DNA from: Takakia lepidozioides
Taxonomy: Eukaryota > Streptophyta > Takakiopsida > Takakiales > Takakiaceae
Assembly (NCBI GenBank): GCA_030704615.1
Contig: CM060732.1
Coordinates: 63,037,053 to 63,101,052 of the forward strand
Direction of reading: 5' to 3'
Length of the DNA: 64,000 nt
In this document: positions 1 through 11,445 of the stretch, in pieces
Layout: the number at the start of each line of letters is the position of its first letter
Numbering within the stretch: the stretch's first letter is position 1
The notes under the pieces: model-generated
Seen by the model: only the letters and a program-made list of their open reading frames with translations
The model's database searches: none
Told to the model about the DNA's origin: nothing
Program-made: the position numbers and the translations under genes

Positions 1-321
1 CCCAACCAATATTTGTGAGGGTGATTGAGTACACAGTCTCTTTTCAAATCTGCCTTTTTCACTCCGTAATCATAGCGTATGTGTCATATCTTATGCTGGA
101 ATCAACCTTATGTGTTGTGGATGATTTCAATGTCATAAACTGCATTCACTAGTCTGGAGCTCCTGGCTCTGTGCCTGATCCACACCCCATTTCCTTTTCC
201 CTTTGTCCGTACCATGGGTAAAAATCCTTTTCGACGAGGCTGTATGGCCCACAATTGTACAGCTATGACCCTACAGTGAATAGTCAGTGTATTTCTCTTC
301 TTTTCCATCTGTGAGGGGTAC

Positions 322-2026
322 TTGATATGGTGCTTTTTGGCCATGTCTAGGTTCGCCTGGAGGTTTTCTACAATAGCATGCGTACCCGTCTTAAGGACAT
401 CATGTTTCAGAGAAGGATGGATGACTGGTGTCGGCGATGCGTTTCTGTTTTATCCTCTTCATCTTCGCAAGACCCCCCCCCAATGCCACAGCCATTTTCC
501 GCCGCAAGTACACCAGCCATGGAGGGGCCTGGAGAATTCGCTATCCGGATGTCTGGAATTTTAGGAGACAGATCAGAAATGTTACCACCTGCAGCGATTG
601 CAGCTTCCCTCGCTGAATTTAAAGTGCTTTCACAGCGTCGGCGATAATCTCTCTCTTTCCCTCCCTCCCTGGCCTCCAGGGTTGCACAGTACACAGAGTT
701 TTTGGAATTGAATCCGGCATACTTGTATCTTTACTCCAAAGAAAATCCAAATAGGCATATCTATAGGAAACCTGTAAATTGTTCGAGATTGCATCTTGGT
801 TACACGAATACAGAATTACTCCAACATGACCCTGCTGTGTTGCGTGAATGGGTAAATGTTTGTTGCATTTTCACCTGATTAGCATTATAGAATAGCAGTT
901 TGGACATTGAACCATCCAGCGGCCCTGGTCTGTATTGACAGGCCTAAAAGTGTGTGGATCAGTGGCCAACTTCCGTGGATTTAGAGCCAGTGTTTGTGGA
1001 TAGATCTTGTGGTGACTTGATTACACTTTGTATTGTAACGTCAAGAGTCTCTTTCCCTCAGATTTTGTCGGCCTGCCAAGTTAGTGATGATAATTTCCTT
1101 CTGTGTCCACCACGTTACTCAGCTGAGATTCTGTATATAGTGTGGAGCTGATCTATGAGTTTTTTCTGATTGCCTGCCCAGGACGTCCCATGTATTACTT
1201 GAATCAGATTAAGCTGCAGGTCATAATGACAGCGGCAATGTTCCAATCACTGGTTGACTACATTAGCAAAGGTATGTGAATCATTTCAAAAATTGGTCTG
1301 CTTGGCTTGTGTTCTGAAGTGCTGATACTGGTTCAGTCAGTGGAATCATGGAAAGCTTGTGTAAGTAGGTCAAGGTGCTATGATGTCTTGGGCAACCCAA
1401 GCTTTGCTCTTGACACTCCAGCCACATACGCAACACATGTCTGTGGACATGCTTTTCCCGTAGCCAAGTTGAAATAACTGTAGCTCAATTTTACTTCCCA
1501 GTGGGCTTGTTGGAGATTGTGTTCTAGGTTTTGTTCTTGAGGACTAGTCAGCACTATGTAACTGTGTCACAGTTTCCTTCACATGATGCAAGCTTGTGAC
1601 CAGTTCTCCTCTCTTCCTATAGGGGTGGACTTCACAGATGTTTCTATTCTTCTTCATGGGCCTGTTCTATGGGCTGTGGGATTTGGAAACATCCTTTTCC
1701 TAAGCCCAGATGTGGTTTCATGTTTCCTTACAGGGGATGATTCTCTTGACATAATTTCGAGTTTGAGAAATTACAATTCTTCAACCAAGGCTCTTCACGA
1801 AATGCAATGGCAACAAAACAGTTTACTGTTTATATATGTCATAAGAACGAACGTTGAATACAATAATTCTACTCTTGTGAATACAAGCACGGATCATGTA
1901 GAGAACTGTTTGCCACTCGCTGATCGCATAGAAAACACAGTAAATATATACGTAATGAAAATCCGGTATTTTGCATACCACAAGGTTTGGTTTGGACAAC
2001 GAAACGTCTCGGCAAGTTGCAGGTGA
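322..2026 (+). other. Unrecognised candidate exons at left edge
   Basis: Three stretches look like exons of one plus-strand gene. The first (690-851) is exactly 54 open codons between an AG and a GTAAAT donor, and begins YTEFLELNPAYLYLYSKE. The second (1182-1271) lies between CCCAG and GGTATG and includes NQIKLQVIMTAAMFQSL. The third starts at 1623 after a CCTATAG acceptor; its phase agrees with the second, and the open frame continues past 1730. The first and second are not in matching phase, so at least one exon between them would be missing. I do not recognise the family. Upstream, the open stretch 378-647 is serine/proline-rich and could belong to the same gene. Exon calls rest only on splice dinucleotides and open frame. 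Confidence 0.3.
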
Positions 2027-2295
2027 AGCTTTCTGCCTTCACGGTCCGAGCTACAATGGAATGTGAACTGTGTGGTTTGGTCGATCCTAACGCTCTGGGC
2101 GCCCTCCCTTTCAGAATTTCCAGTTCCTTCTCTGGTTCTGGGTTTTCCCTTAAACAGGCATTCGAGTGGGTTGTATGTTGGCGACGTACGCGTGTGTTGG
2201 TACGTTGCTGAGAGATGTGCTGGGCTGAAGGAGATCGATCACATACTGTTTCTCGCACGTCTCCAGCTGATCTTGCAAGTTTTCTTGTACGGCTG

Positions 2296-2988
2296 ATGGC
2301 CCTGCCTCGTTCGACTCAGTGGGTCACTGCAAGTGCCCTGCTTCTTACTCTAGTGGTGCTCTTTTCACCCACACTGTCCTCCGCCAGGCCCTGTCGTATT
2401 GTAACGGGTAAAGTGGGCCCGTATGGTGGCATCGCCTGCACCACCACAGTAATGGGGTCCTCCAAGGAGCCCCACCTTACGTTTCAAACCACTGCCACCA
2501 AACTTCCGCCTTCGGGTCCTAACCCAGAGGGCAATTTCAAGGCCACAAACGTTCGGATTGATACTCTTCGGATTGTCGGTTTTGTAAACAGCTCTACTCA
2601 AAAAAACCTGTCAGCAAACATTGCCTCAAATGGTTCATCAGAGCCTACACCCGAGCACAGCAGTCTTGAAGCTGAACCACAGCACGTTGAAGTGAAAGCT
2701 CAGCACTCCATCAACATTGTAGTCCATGTGCATCCCAATGATTTAGGCAGCGGCGTTAGGCATGCAGAGAACTGCAATCGGAACACTGATCGGAACATTG
2801 ATACAACCGGTGTGAGCCGCGAATCCGTGGAGAGGAAAGCCACGACAAAGGCCACGGACCGGGCGCATGATAGCTTGCCTGGGAAGATCAAAGTTCTTAC
2901 GAAGAATGGCGCTGTTGAGATGCGGGCGCCAGGAGTGCCAAACCAGAGTGGCGCTGATGTCGCTAATGGTGTCATCCATGTTCAGTGA
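2296..2988 (+). CDS. Predicted secreted protein with CLE-like motif
   Basis: Single-exon frame of 230 residues from the ATG at 2296. An in-frame ATG lies at 2215, but the later one gives a textbook signal peptide: a short polar start, a hydrophobic run (ASALLLTLVVLF), then small residues and a likely cleavage after SSA near residue 30. Around residues 69-80 is KLPPSGPNPEGN, which matches the plant CLE dodecapeptide at the Pro4-Ser-Gly-Pro-Asn-Pro9 core and final Asn. In known CLE precursors the motif lies near the C-terminus; here about 150 hydrophilic residues follow, so this is either an unusual precursor or chance. The rest is Ser/Thr/Asn-rich without a recognised domain. It would act in the secretory pathway or apoplast. 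The hormone role is inference. Confidence 0.5.
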   Translation: MALPRSTQWVTASALLLTLVVLFSPTLSSARPCRIVTGKVGPYGGIACTTTVMGSSKEPHLTFQTTATKLPPSGPNPEGNFKATNVRIDTLRIVGFVNSSTQKNLSANIASNGSSEPTPEHSSLEAEPQHVEVKAQHSINIVVHVHPNDLGSGVRHAENCNRNTDRNIDTTGVSRESVERKATTKATDRAHDSLPGKIKVLTKNGAVEMRAPGVPNQSGADVANGVIHVQ

Positions 2989-5065
2989 ACAGATCCACTG
3001 AGCCTCCAGAGTCCAAGCAAAGGATGCACATTTTCAAGGGACTCTTTGAACTCGAAATGATGGCGGTAGTGCGAGAGTATGTTCAAGATTCGGAAAATCT
3101 ACTACCGGGAGCTCCTAATCATATGTCCAAAGACAAGAAATGACTCAGAAATTCTTTTTTCTAGGAAATGCCTACAGCATCAAGCTGCAGTGGACGTTTG
3201 CCTGTTAACAACAAAATCCTCCTCGGTCACTCATCTGCGCTCAAGCTGAATGTGTGAATTCGAGCAATTACCTGTGGCCTTACATGACAGCAAGGGAGAG
3301 TTGAAAATAAGCCTGGTTCAGAACTTATCTTCATTCAACACGTCCTTGGATTTTCAATGCTCATTAGATTAAATGGATCTATGTTTTCTTTGGGAGAATC
3401 GGCGACAACTGTGCCTGCAATCTTGAAACAAGTTTATTACATTATATATGTGTAGGTTTTTCATATAAAGCTTAGTATACATTTTGCCTTCGGACCCAAT
3501 CGTGCAGACTCGAGATCTTCATGGTTTCGGCATTTTACAAACTAGGTGCAATTAGCTTAAGACGTATATGTGGTCGAACCACATATAAGAACTAGTATGT
3601 ATTGTTGAAGTTATGGACTGAATCTTGCCTCTTGGGCCCAATCGCTAGAACTAAGTGCTTTTGCAGAGCAGATTTATCAGATTTCAAAACTAAAGGATGC
3701 AGTACTTATCTCTGACGTTGACTACAACTCCTGTATCAGCCATGGCAAGCTTCAATAGCCGTAAGGCGAGAAAGCAGCACCTCGAATGCGCACACTAAAC
3801 TGAATTCTTTATATAATCCTGAGCATTGGGTAATTACGTAGGTGAAAGTCACTATACCGACCGCTCAACTGTACATCTATCTATGTTAGCTTATTCTAAG
3901 TTACATAGTTTAGAATATTAAGCTGCTAATCTAGATCGTAAACATGCAAGATCACTAGTCTACCACTTGAGCTACACATCTACAGCACTTGCCAAGCAAA
4001 ATCTGGCAGTAGTTAGCACTTAAATGTATGAAAATTTTCTCTCTATATTTGTGCATGCATGGATTGGAGCCTAACTGTTTGGTGTGGCTGGATGTTCTGT
4101 GGTCTTGTAAAAGGTCGATGCAAGCTTCAAAATTTTAGTAGGAGAGTAAGTACTGACAATTTAAGTTCGCACACTGAAAAGTAGATAACTTTGTGGCTTC
4201 CAGTGGTGTAGTTCCCATTGATTTTGCGGACATTTCTCTCGAACCCAATGGTTCGGTATAACAGAGTCCCTACCCTGTCTGTTCTACCCCATTCCACCCA
4301 AAAAATCATGTCTGGAGTTCTATAGGAGGGGGGAAAGGGCAGTAAACTATGCGAAATTGAGCCGAGAATTGAGCTCACAGACTCAGGCCCAGCAAGGCGA
4401 GCTTGGATATATGTCACGAATCAGGTTAGAGTGGAATCTACTATTGCGAACTTAGCAAGGAAACATGCTACAATCATTATTATAATTACTTACGCCAAGC
4501 TTAAATATGGAGCTAGCTGAGATGACTTCCTTCGAGCTTCCTTCATGCATTACTGTTCTGTATTCCCTCTGTATTGTTGTCGCTCAAGCCAAGCTCTTGG
4601 GCTGCGAGAAAGATAGTTGCCACCCGGTGTAAAATCTCAATCTTTACTCCGCAAACTGTCCACTCGTAGAAATCTCTGGGTGCTGGCCTGTCCGCCTTTG
4701 TTTGAACTGGCCAATCGTATCTCCTTGAGCAAGGATCGCGGCTGCTAAGCTGTTTGTACCATACCAATCGGGATAATCCCAACAAAGGAACGATATTCTG
4801 ACCAGTAGTCCGGGAGGCGATCGAGCAGATACTTTGGCCTGTTGGTGCTTAGTGCCAAGTTTGGTGACATGGATCCGAAAATGTGGTTTCATCCATGTAG
4901 AGGTGCGACCATATCATGCAAATCACACTTCGATTGGTGCAGCAGGACCGATCTGAAGCACTGGTAATGTTAACCATAGCATCATCCCATGCGCTCCATC
5001 AAACAATTCGAAATTTTGACGACCATTGCGGTAATTTAAGCCTTTTGGCTGACTTCCAAGTTTCT
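2989..5065. other. No gene seen
   Basis: AT-rich intergenic DNA between two small convergent genes. Several short frames on both strands lack family features or splice signals in phase. No terminal repeats were noticed. Confidence 0.4.
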
Positions 5066-5413
5066 CTAATTTCTTGTAACGGGGCTAGCTTGGTTGCCAC
5101 CTGTACTAGGAGATCCTGAAGATGGGGTCTGTTTCCTCTCACTCATTTTACTGAAGTTGAGAATTCTCCTTGGTGGACGAGTGGTGTCTACATTCTTTAC
5201 GCTCATGGTGACAAAGCCTTCCACAGCTACATTCCTAGTCGGCTTGGCTGCATGTTGAAGACTGACACGATTTTGTCGTGGAGATGACAGTGATGGTGAG
5301 TCGATGCAAGAAAATCCTCTCTGAGGAAGCCGTGTCTTTCTAGACTCTGCACAGTCGACTAGCAGTGCAGCGAGCAACAAGAACAGTAACAGCTTAGCTA
5401 CAAAATTGGGCAT
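5066..5413 (-). CDS. Small predicted secreted protein, 115 residues
   Basis: Minus-strand single-exon frame starting at 5413. The N-terminus has a strong signal peptide (MPNFVAKLLLFLLLAALLV followed by DCAES), with likely cleavage near residue 23. The mature part is basic and Ser/Pro-rich, with Arg-Arg in the middle (PPRRILNF) and a Gly/Ser/Pro C-terminus (TPSSGSPSTGGN). This layout fits precursors of small secreted peptides. The C-terminal SG-P-GN pattern weakly resembles the CLE-like motif of the protein at 2296-2988, which lies convergent 2 kb away. No established family is recognised, and cysteines are too few for a defensin-like protein. Confidence 0.4.
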   Translation of the reverse strand: MPNFVAKLLLFLLLAALLVDCAESRKTRLPQRGFSCIDSPSLSSPRQNRVSLQHAAKPTRNVAVEGFVTMSVKNVDTTRPPRRILNFSKMSERKQTPSSGSPSTGGNQASPVTRN

Positions 5414-5957
5414 AGTGGGGGCACAGCAATGACTCCTACACTAGAATGCGGAAGTTTCGAAAGTTTTGAAGTTTTCTCATCGATTGTCACATCTTGAGCT
5501 GGATATGAGATTTTGCGAGGTTGGCAACAAGATTTTTTACTTTGCGTATGATGGAAGGTGGAGTTTTGGAGCAAGGATTGATGACGGGCTTATAAGGGGC
5601 AGCCTGACACATACGGTGGCGTAAAGACTGCGTACATACGTTCCCGTAAAGCATACTTCGCCCACCCTATTTAGGGGCAGTCCCTTGCTTTGCCCACCTT
5701 CCTTGCTTGGCAAGCCAGCGGCTCTCATTTACGTTGGATTCGGGCAAGAGTCTTTTCTCTACGTCTTACTATAGAAGTTACTCGCTTTTTAGTCATAACA
5801 TAGAAGTTACTCTCTTTTTTTTCTCTTCCTCCTCATGTCTATGTGGATCACGCGGGCGGCCACCTGCAAGCCTTCCTTGGGTTTTTTTCTTTAGTTTTCG
5901 GTTATCGAAAGTGGTGGGTCAATCGAGGACTACAGGTAGTGGTATTTAGAAGTGTAC

Positions 5958-6063
5958 CTTGTTACCTTGTCGGATGATTTTCTCGATCCTACAAGGAGGC
6001 TACAACGAACGAAAATTGGTTTTCGTTTGTAGCGTTGAGAAAATCCTCGCACAAGGTAACAAG
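5958..6063. repeat. Imperfect hairpin, about 45-bp arms
   Basis: Starts CTTGTTACCTTGT and ends ACAAGGTAACAAG. The inner arm parts (GATTTTCTC, CTACAA, ACGAAAA) also pair with their complements, around a TTGG centre. The left arm has small extra insertions. It could be a tiny foldback element or a small-RNA precursor. No terminal duplication is evident. Confidence 0.55.
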
Positions 6064-7684
6064 CCTGAGCAAGAGCTGACATGGCGATGGAAAACGGTTG
6101 CAGACCTGCGCACGTCAGGAGGTGTGAATTAAACAAATGTTACCAGCCGCCTCACACTCCAAGGTCAACAGATCGTTGAGATAGTTCCAGCTGCTGTGTC
6201 CGGCAAGAGGTGGCACCGTAACACCTGTTTCCACATGTTTGTTGTTTGTTGAGGGAAGACTTTGCGGCTACAGATGCAAACCCTGAACTTCCTCCATTAA
6301 CGTTAGAAGTTAGATGCTAGAACCCACTGATCTATGTATTATCAGAACGCAAATGCATTTGGTAGGGAATTTGGTGAGTCCCTTGATGGTCCATCAAGGA
6401 TCTAACTTGCTGATTAGCACCCATATCCTGTTAACCTAGTGACTGCGCGTGGACGGAAGATGTAGCGCCCAAGCCGTCGAGGACGCGTCGCTGAAGATGT
6501 AAGTATCTGGGCTCCAGCTTTGGGCTCCAGCTTTGAACCCCACAGAGTCTCTCCAGAAAGTTGAGGGAGGAAGAACAGGGGGCACTCCCCTGGCGCGACT
6601 CGTGTTCACTGTGACAAGTCGGGCCCAAGTCTTCCCCTTAGGGATCAGCATTGTATTAAATGAACATTGTCATGCTGTCCGGGTCTTTTGATCTTGAGAA
6701 TGTGGCAAGAGGAAGGGATCGATATATATGAAGCAAGGTTGTTTGTTTGTTTGTTTCGTTTGGTAGGGGGCAGCCCTAAAGCCCTAGATGACGAGGGGGG
6801 CAGCGGCTTGGGTCTCATGATTTTTGGACCTGCGATGTGGGAGATATGGAATTCCAAGTCCTTTCGTCGCTGGAAATTCGTGAAAAATAACAAAGTGGGC
6901 TTTCGTGGAACAATGATTGGATACATTACTACTCAATAAATTCATGGAAAAAAATCCCTCACGTACGAAGATGGTATCATTATTTCAATATTTTAAGTCA
7001 TTTCCTTTGATATTCATCCAATATTGTTTTCCTTCTACAAAGCAGCATGCCTCCTAGACAATGGCCTCCACATATGACAGTGGACACTTGGGCCAACTGC
7101 ACAGGCTATCCTAGTACTGATGATACAACAAAGGATGTGCTACAAGAAATTTAGTTCTTTACACGCTTTACTTTTTTTATCGGACACAGCCACTACAGTT
7201 TCAACTAAAATTTAAGACAAAGATGTCGCAATGTTTTTTTGTTATGCACAACTAGGTAACCTGTCACCTCACCCAATTCCATTACCCTACCTATAACCGT
7301 CACCTATAAAAACCCATCATTTGCAAATCCGTCGGATCAAGAGGTCCCAAGGTTCACACAGAACACATGTTTAGACATCATTGGATGAAGAATCATAGAT
7401 GGATGATTTGAATGGGTGAGTCTGCTGATGGGAATGGGGGAGGCTGCTGACATGAATAGATGAGGCTGTTAACATGAATAGGCGAGCCTACTAACATGAA
7501 CTATAGGCGAGTCTATTTCTAACTAAGGTGAATATTCAGAACTAATTCGTAACTACTCCAAAAATCAAGAAACATTTGGGATGGGTTCCAAATTACATTG
7601 CCAATATAGGACAAATAATGCCTCTTAAGAGGAAAATGTTTTTTAGGTGTATTTTTTATTCCAGCAATTTTGGGTGAGGTTACC
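6064..7684. other. No gene seen
   Basis: Non-coding, AT-rich in the second half. The frames at 6431-6939 overlap one another on both strands and show no domain. A block near 7380-7510 repeats short GATGAATAGGYGAG-type phrases a few times. Confidence 0.35.
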
Positions 7685-8450
7685 TTAACCCTTAAGTTCC
7701 CAAGCCCTTTTTTGACTTTTTACCAATTTTGGGTACCCAGCTGCAGTAAATTGCCCCTAGAAACCTACCGAAAATCATCCAGAGATTCCAGCCTTACAGC
7801 AATGGGCCCAGCTCATTTATGCATGACATACCAAAAAAGGAGCCAAGTCCACCGTGGAAATTGTGAGATTATAGCGTTGGCCCAGACCTCAAATATCAGG
7901 TCCCAAAGAAAAGGTGAGAAAGAAATTGGTTTGACCAAATCAAAACCTAGCTTTATCCAATTTTGCTTGCCCCAAGACCCACCATTTCCAAATCAATAGT
8001 AGAGTGGCTATGACCCCACTAAATTGCAGGTCCAACTGATTTTTTCACCTATGCTTGCTATTCATGCAATTACATGGGGGTTGAAATCTCAAAATTGAGA
8101 AGTACTTTTTTTTCTACAAAAGTTTTGAAAGCCAAGGTGAAGTGCTTTTTCCAAAATTGCTAATTTCAAAAATGGCCTTTGGAGTGCAATCTGTTTTGGG
8201 CTTGTTTACCTGCCACGTCAGCGGTCAACAGCCCTTTTCAGGCCCAAAACATAAAAATGAGATCTAAGATATTTTTAGTAGGTCGCAGCTTTTGTTTTTT
8301 TTTAGTTTTGTTTTTTGCATCGTACTGGAGACAAATCCCTTGTCATTAAAGCTTCAGGAGTGGGCCCCATCAGATTAGATCTGCAAAAATTAGGTCGAAC
8401 CTCAAATTCAAAGTGACCCGATTCAGGTCGCTTGGGAACTTAAGGGTTAA
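7685..8450. mobile_element. piggyBac-like MITE with TTAA target
   Basis: Perfect inverted ends CCCTTAAGTTCCCAAGC at 7689-7705 and its complement at 8430-8446, each flanked on the outside by TTAA (7685-7688 and 8447-8450). A TTAA target with ends starting CCC...GGG is the defining signature of the piggyBac superfamily. The 758-bp interior has no long frame, so this would be a non-autonomous element needing a transposase elsewhere. Because TTAA is short and palindromic, an alternative is a 22-bp TIR including CTTAA with a lost target duplication. The superfamily call is inference from the ends only. Confidence 0.55.
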
Positions 8451-8609
8451 GAAGTAGAATGAGAGATTTGAAACCAGTTTGGCTAAGAAATTGTGATTGT
8501 TGGGTTCCATCCTAGTATTATATATATATGTAACGTTTTTATTTTATTCTTAATAAAGAGGAGAAGAGACCCTGAAAGCTTTATTCAAAATTATTGGAGG
8601 GGAAAAAAT

Positions 8610-9253
8610 GGAAGATAATAGGAATAATGTAAGAACTTAATGGACGCGTGTGATCTGACAGTACTTTCGCCGGATTCCGGCAACCTGGGCTCCTCCGGCA
8701 GGGCTCCTGTCAAATCCTCCCCACCCCATATTATCTCGGTTTCACTATTAAATACTTATGAATCCAAGTGGGTTGCAAGCTATGGTGGGTAGCGCGATGG
8801 TAAGTTGATAGCAATGGAGGCGGCGTGGTTCTGGGTTCAGTTCCTGATGGGAGGCTGTGGCAGTGTAACCCCGGTTGATGTAACCCTATACTCGGTGTAA
8901 CCCCGGTTGATGTAACCCTACACTCGGTGTAACCCCGATTGATGTAACCCTCCACTCGGTGTAACCCTGGTTGATGTAACCCTCCACTTGGTGTAACCCT
9001 CTGTAACCTCGATTTCTCAGGTAACTCTGGTTGGTCCATTTTATACTTAGCCACATTTGGACTTAGTCAAATTTCGAGACAAAGTGTGGGTTACACACCT
9101 GCTCGTGTAACCCCGACTGGAGTTGACACTCCTTCAGTTCCATGTCACCCTCAAGAGAGAGTGGGGAAGTTTTGACATGCCAGAAACCGGCGTACCATCC
9201 TGTCAGAGGTTGCACATGTACATTAAGTTCTTACATTATTCCTATTATCTTCC
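8610..9253 (+). mobile_element. TIR element with tRNA-like core, copy 1
   Basis: Begins GGAAGATAATAGGAATAATG, continuing AAGAACTTAATG, and ends with the complement, so the inverted ends are about 30 bp. Inside are an A-box-like TAGCGCGATGG (8790-8800) and a B-box-like GGTTCAGTTCC (8834-8844) at tRNA-like spacing, followed by a 32-bp tandem repeat. No clear target duplication is visible. It carries no coding capacity. It resembles a MITE that contains a SINE-like segment. Copy 2 lies 90 bp away in the opposite orientation. Confidence 0.55.
8864..9012 (+). repeat. 32-bp minisatellite, four full units
   Basis: Units begin at 8864, 8896, 8928 and 8960, and a partial one at 8992. Each starts TGTAACCC(C/T)GGTTGATGTA. 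Within a unit the phrase GTAACCC occurs twice. The array lies inside copy 1 of the TIR family and is absent from copy 2. Confidence 0.85.
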
Positions 9254-9342
9254 GGAATAAATTTAGAATTCGGTAGTTAGAACCCACCAATGAGGGAAAA
9301 TCTTTAATTTTGTTTTTGAAATAAAAGAAGGGAGCCCCTTTG

Positions 9343-9881
9343 GGAAGATAGTAGAAATAATGTAAGGACTTGATGCACACCTGCAACCTCTAACAGGACT
9401 CCGGTCTCTGGCATGTCAAATCTTCCCCACCCTCTCTTGAGAGTGACATGGAACTGAAGGAGTGTAAACTCCAGTCAGTGTTACATAGGTTACACGATGA
9501 GGTGTCACTTGGTCTCGAAATTTGACTAAGTCCAAATGTGGTCAAGTATGAAATGGACTAACTATAGTCACATGAGAAATCGGGGTTACTGAGGGTTACA
9601 CGGATTGGAGTACTACCGGGGACACGTAGGTTACCGGGTACTACCGGGTAGTGTACACTACGAGAACCTCCCATCAAGAATCCAACCCGGAACCTTGCCA
9701 CCTGCATTGTTAACACCTTACCATCAAGCTACCCACATAAATCCCTCTTGGATTTTTAAGTATTTAATAGTGAAACCCATGGGGATGAATTGAGAGGGGC
9801 CTTGTCGGAGGAGCCCAGGCTGCCGAAATCCGGCAAAGATCGCACGTGTCCATTAAGTTTACATTATTCCTATTGTCTTTC
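9343..9881 (-). mobile_element. TIR element with tRNA-like core, copy 2
   Basis: Inverted relative to copy 1. Ends are GGAAGATAGTAGAAATAATG and a complementary CATTATTCCTATTGTCTTTC. Shared internal blocks run in reverse order: the CTCTCTTGAGAGTGACATGG block, the GAAATTTGACTAAGTCC block, and the tRNA-like segment (A-box-like on minus 9731-9721, B-box-like degenerate 9688-9678). It lacks the 32-bp array. Copies 1 and 2 form a head-to-head pair able to fold into a large hairpin. Confidence 0.5.
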
Positions 9882-11261
9882 ATTACCCTATAAATCATAT
9901 TTAAAAGGAATCATGGATAATTAATATTGATATGATGCCATAACAGCCTTTATATTAATTAATAGTTCTATGGTTCTTGTTTTCTTTTCTTTTGGGGCCT
10001 GCCTCTGCATAGCCCCCTAGCTAGTAATAAGCTACTAATTTAGTAAGTAATTACTTACTTAAGTAAGAAGAGCCCGGAGATATAGGAGAGCCAGGCGGTG
10101 GGACCTTCTAGAAGGGTGGGACAAGTGCAGACCCTAATCAGGCCCACTCCCACCCCCACACAGTCCCCAATTTAATAGGTATCACCATCCCCTATTTAAT
10201 AGCTATTAGCTTCCTGCAGTCTTTTTTCGGACCCTTCATTTCGTTAATTAATACAGGTGGCCTTATTACATTGGCCCCCTCTTTTAACTCATGGACCACG
10301 CTAATTCCTAGAATTAACCGGGCCAGAATGAAATTGCTTTACATATTTACGTCTTACAAAAGATAACACCAGACTGAGGCTCGAGCCTAGTATGACGGCA
10401 GGGTAAACTTCGTACATTAATATATTAAAATTTATAATGGGGATACATTATAATGATAATCGGATGATATAAAAATATATTTATTCTAGATCGATAGGAT
10501 TACCATGGGTTCACACCAATGTTGGGCGGGTAATTAAATTTCTCTCTAATACCCAGCGGTTACCTATCCGGTTATATATATATATGACCGGCGGAGGTGA
10601 GAAAATGAAGGACCGGTCCAGTTACGAACCGGCGGAGGTCAAGCATTCAAATAACCAAGCAAAGAACCTCTTAAAGAACCGCCCAATACCACGGTTATTT
10701 GATGAAAACCGTCGGTTATTTGAGGTTTTTGCAAGTAACCATAACCGTAGGTTAGCCATAAAAATTTTAATAACCACAGGTTAATAGTTTCCTAAAATTT
10801 GAAGTAACCAGATCCGCCGGTTATGATAAAAATCAAATAACCTTTTTTTTTTTTTTTTTTTTCAAAGGAAACCTGGGAGCGACAGCCCACAATTCAGCCC
10901 CCCTTTCATTTATGGGCCATGAGGCCTACAGGACTATCACAGATCAGACCTAGATCTCTACCTGAAAGGCGGTTTCCTCATTGGATCAACTCGGATCTGA
11001 AAAATACGTGTTCCTCGGTAGAAATCCACCGACGTTTTGCTCGACATTGGGCGAAACCAGCCTTTATGTCTAGTGAGTTATTGTTAATACTTCATGGTTC
11101 GGATCTTTATTTACAAATATAAACATTTTTATTTTTATTTTTTGGACAGGGAACAGTGTCCCTGGATGGAAACTTTAATAAACATTTGAAAATTACAAGA
11201 GTATGGAAACACCAAAGAAAGCAAATATATGGATCTAAAATGCATCTTCGTTCCAAGGGGA
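9882..11261. other. AT-rich non-coding DNA
   Basis: No gene supported. Between 10560 and 10840 short blocks of the type AACCGGCGGAGGT and AACCGTCGGTTATTT recur in both orientations, which suggests a decayed TIR element. A run of about 22 T lies near 10843-10862. At 11142-11180 a GGACAGGGAACAGTGTCCCT phrase followed by AATAAA resembles a retroposon 3' end. Confidence 0.35.
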
Positions 11262-11445
11262 TCTAGGAGAGTGCAACTCAGGTACGAGTTACACTCTCTT
11301 CCATGTAACCAGTGTAACCCAGAGTGGAGTTACACTCCCTTCAGTTCCATGTCACTCTCAGAGAGAAGGCTGTGGAAGATTTGACATGCCGGAAACCAGC
11401 CGACCGTCCTGGGTTGCTTGTGTGCATGAAGTTTTTACACTAACT
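11262..11445 (+). mobile_element. TIR family, partial copy 3
   Basis: Shares with copy 1 the phrases GTGTAACCC, GGAGTTACACTCCCTTCAGT, CCATGTCACTCTCAGAGAG, GACATGCCGGAAACC and the terminal ATGAAGTTTTTACA. Only the right part is present. It lies about 430 bp upstream of the TIC32-like start codon. Confidence 0.45.

Noticed and set aside
8780-8860. Possible tRNA gene
   Set aside because: A- and B-box-like blocks are present, but the acceptor and anticodon stems do not pair convincingly, and the block is part of a repeated element.
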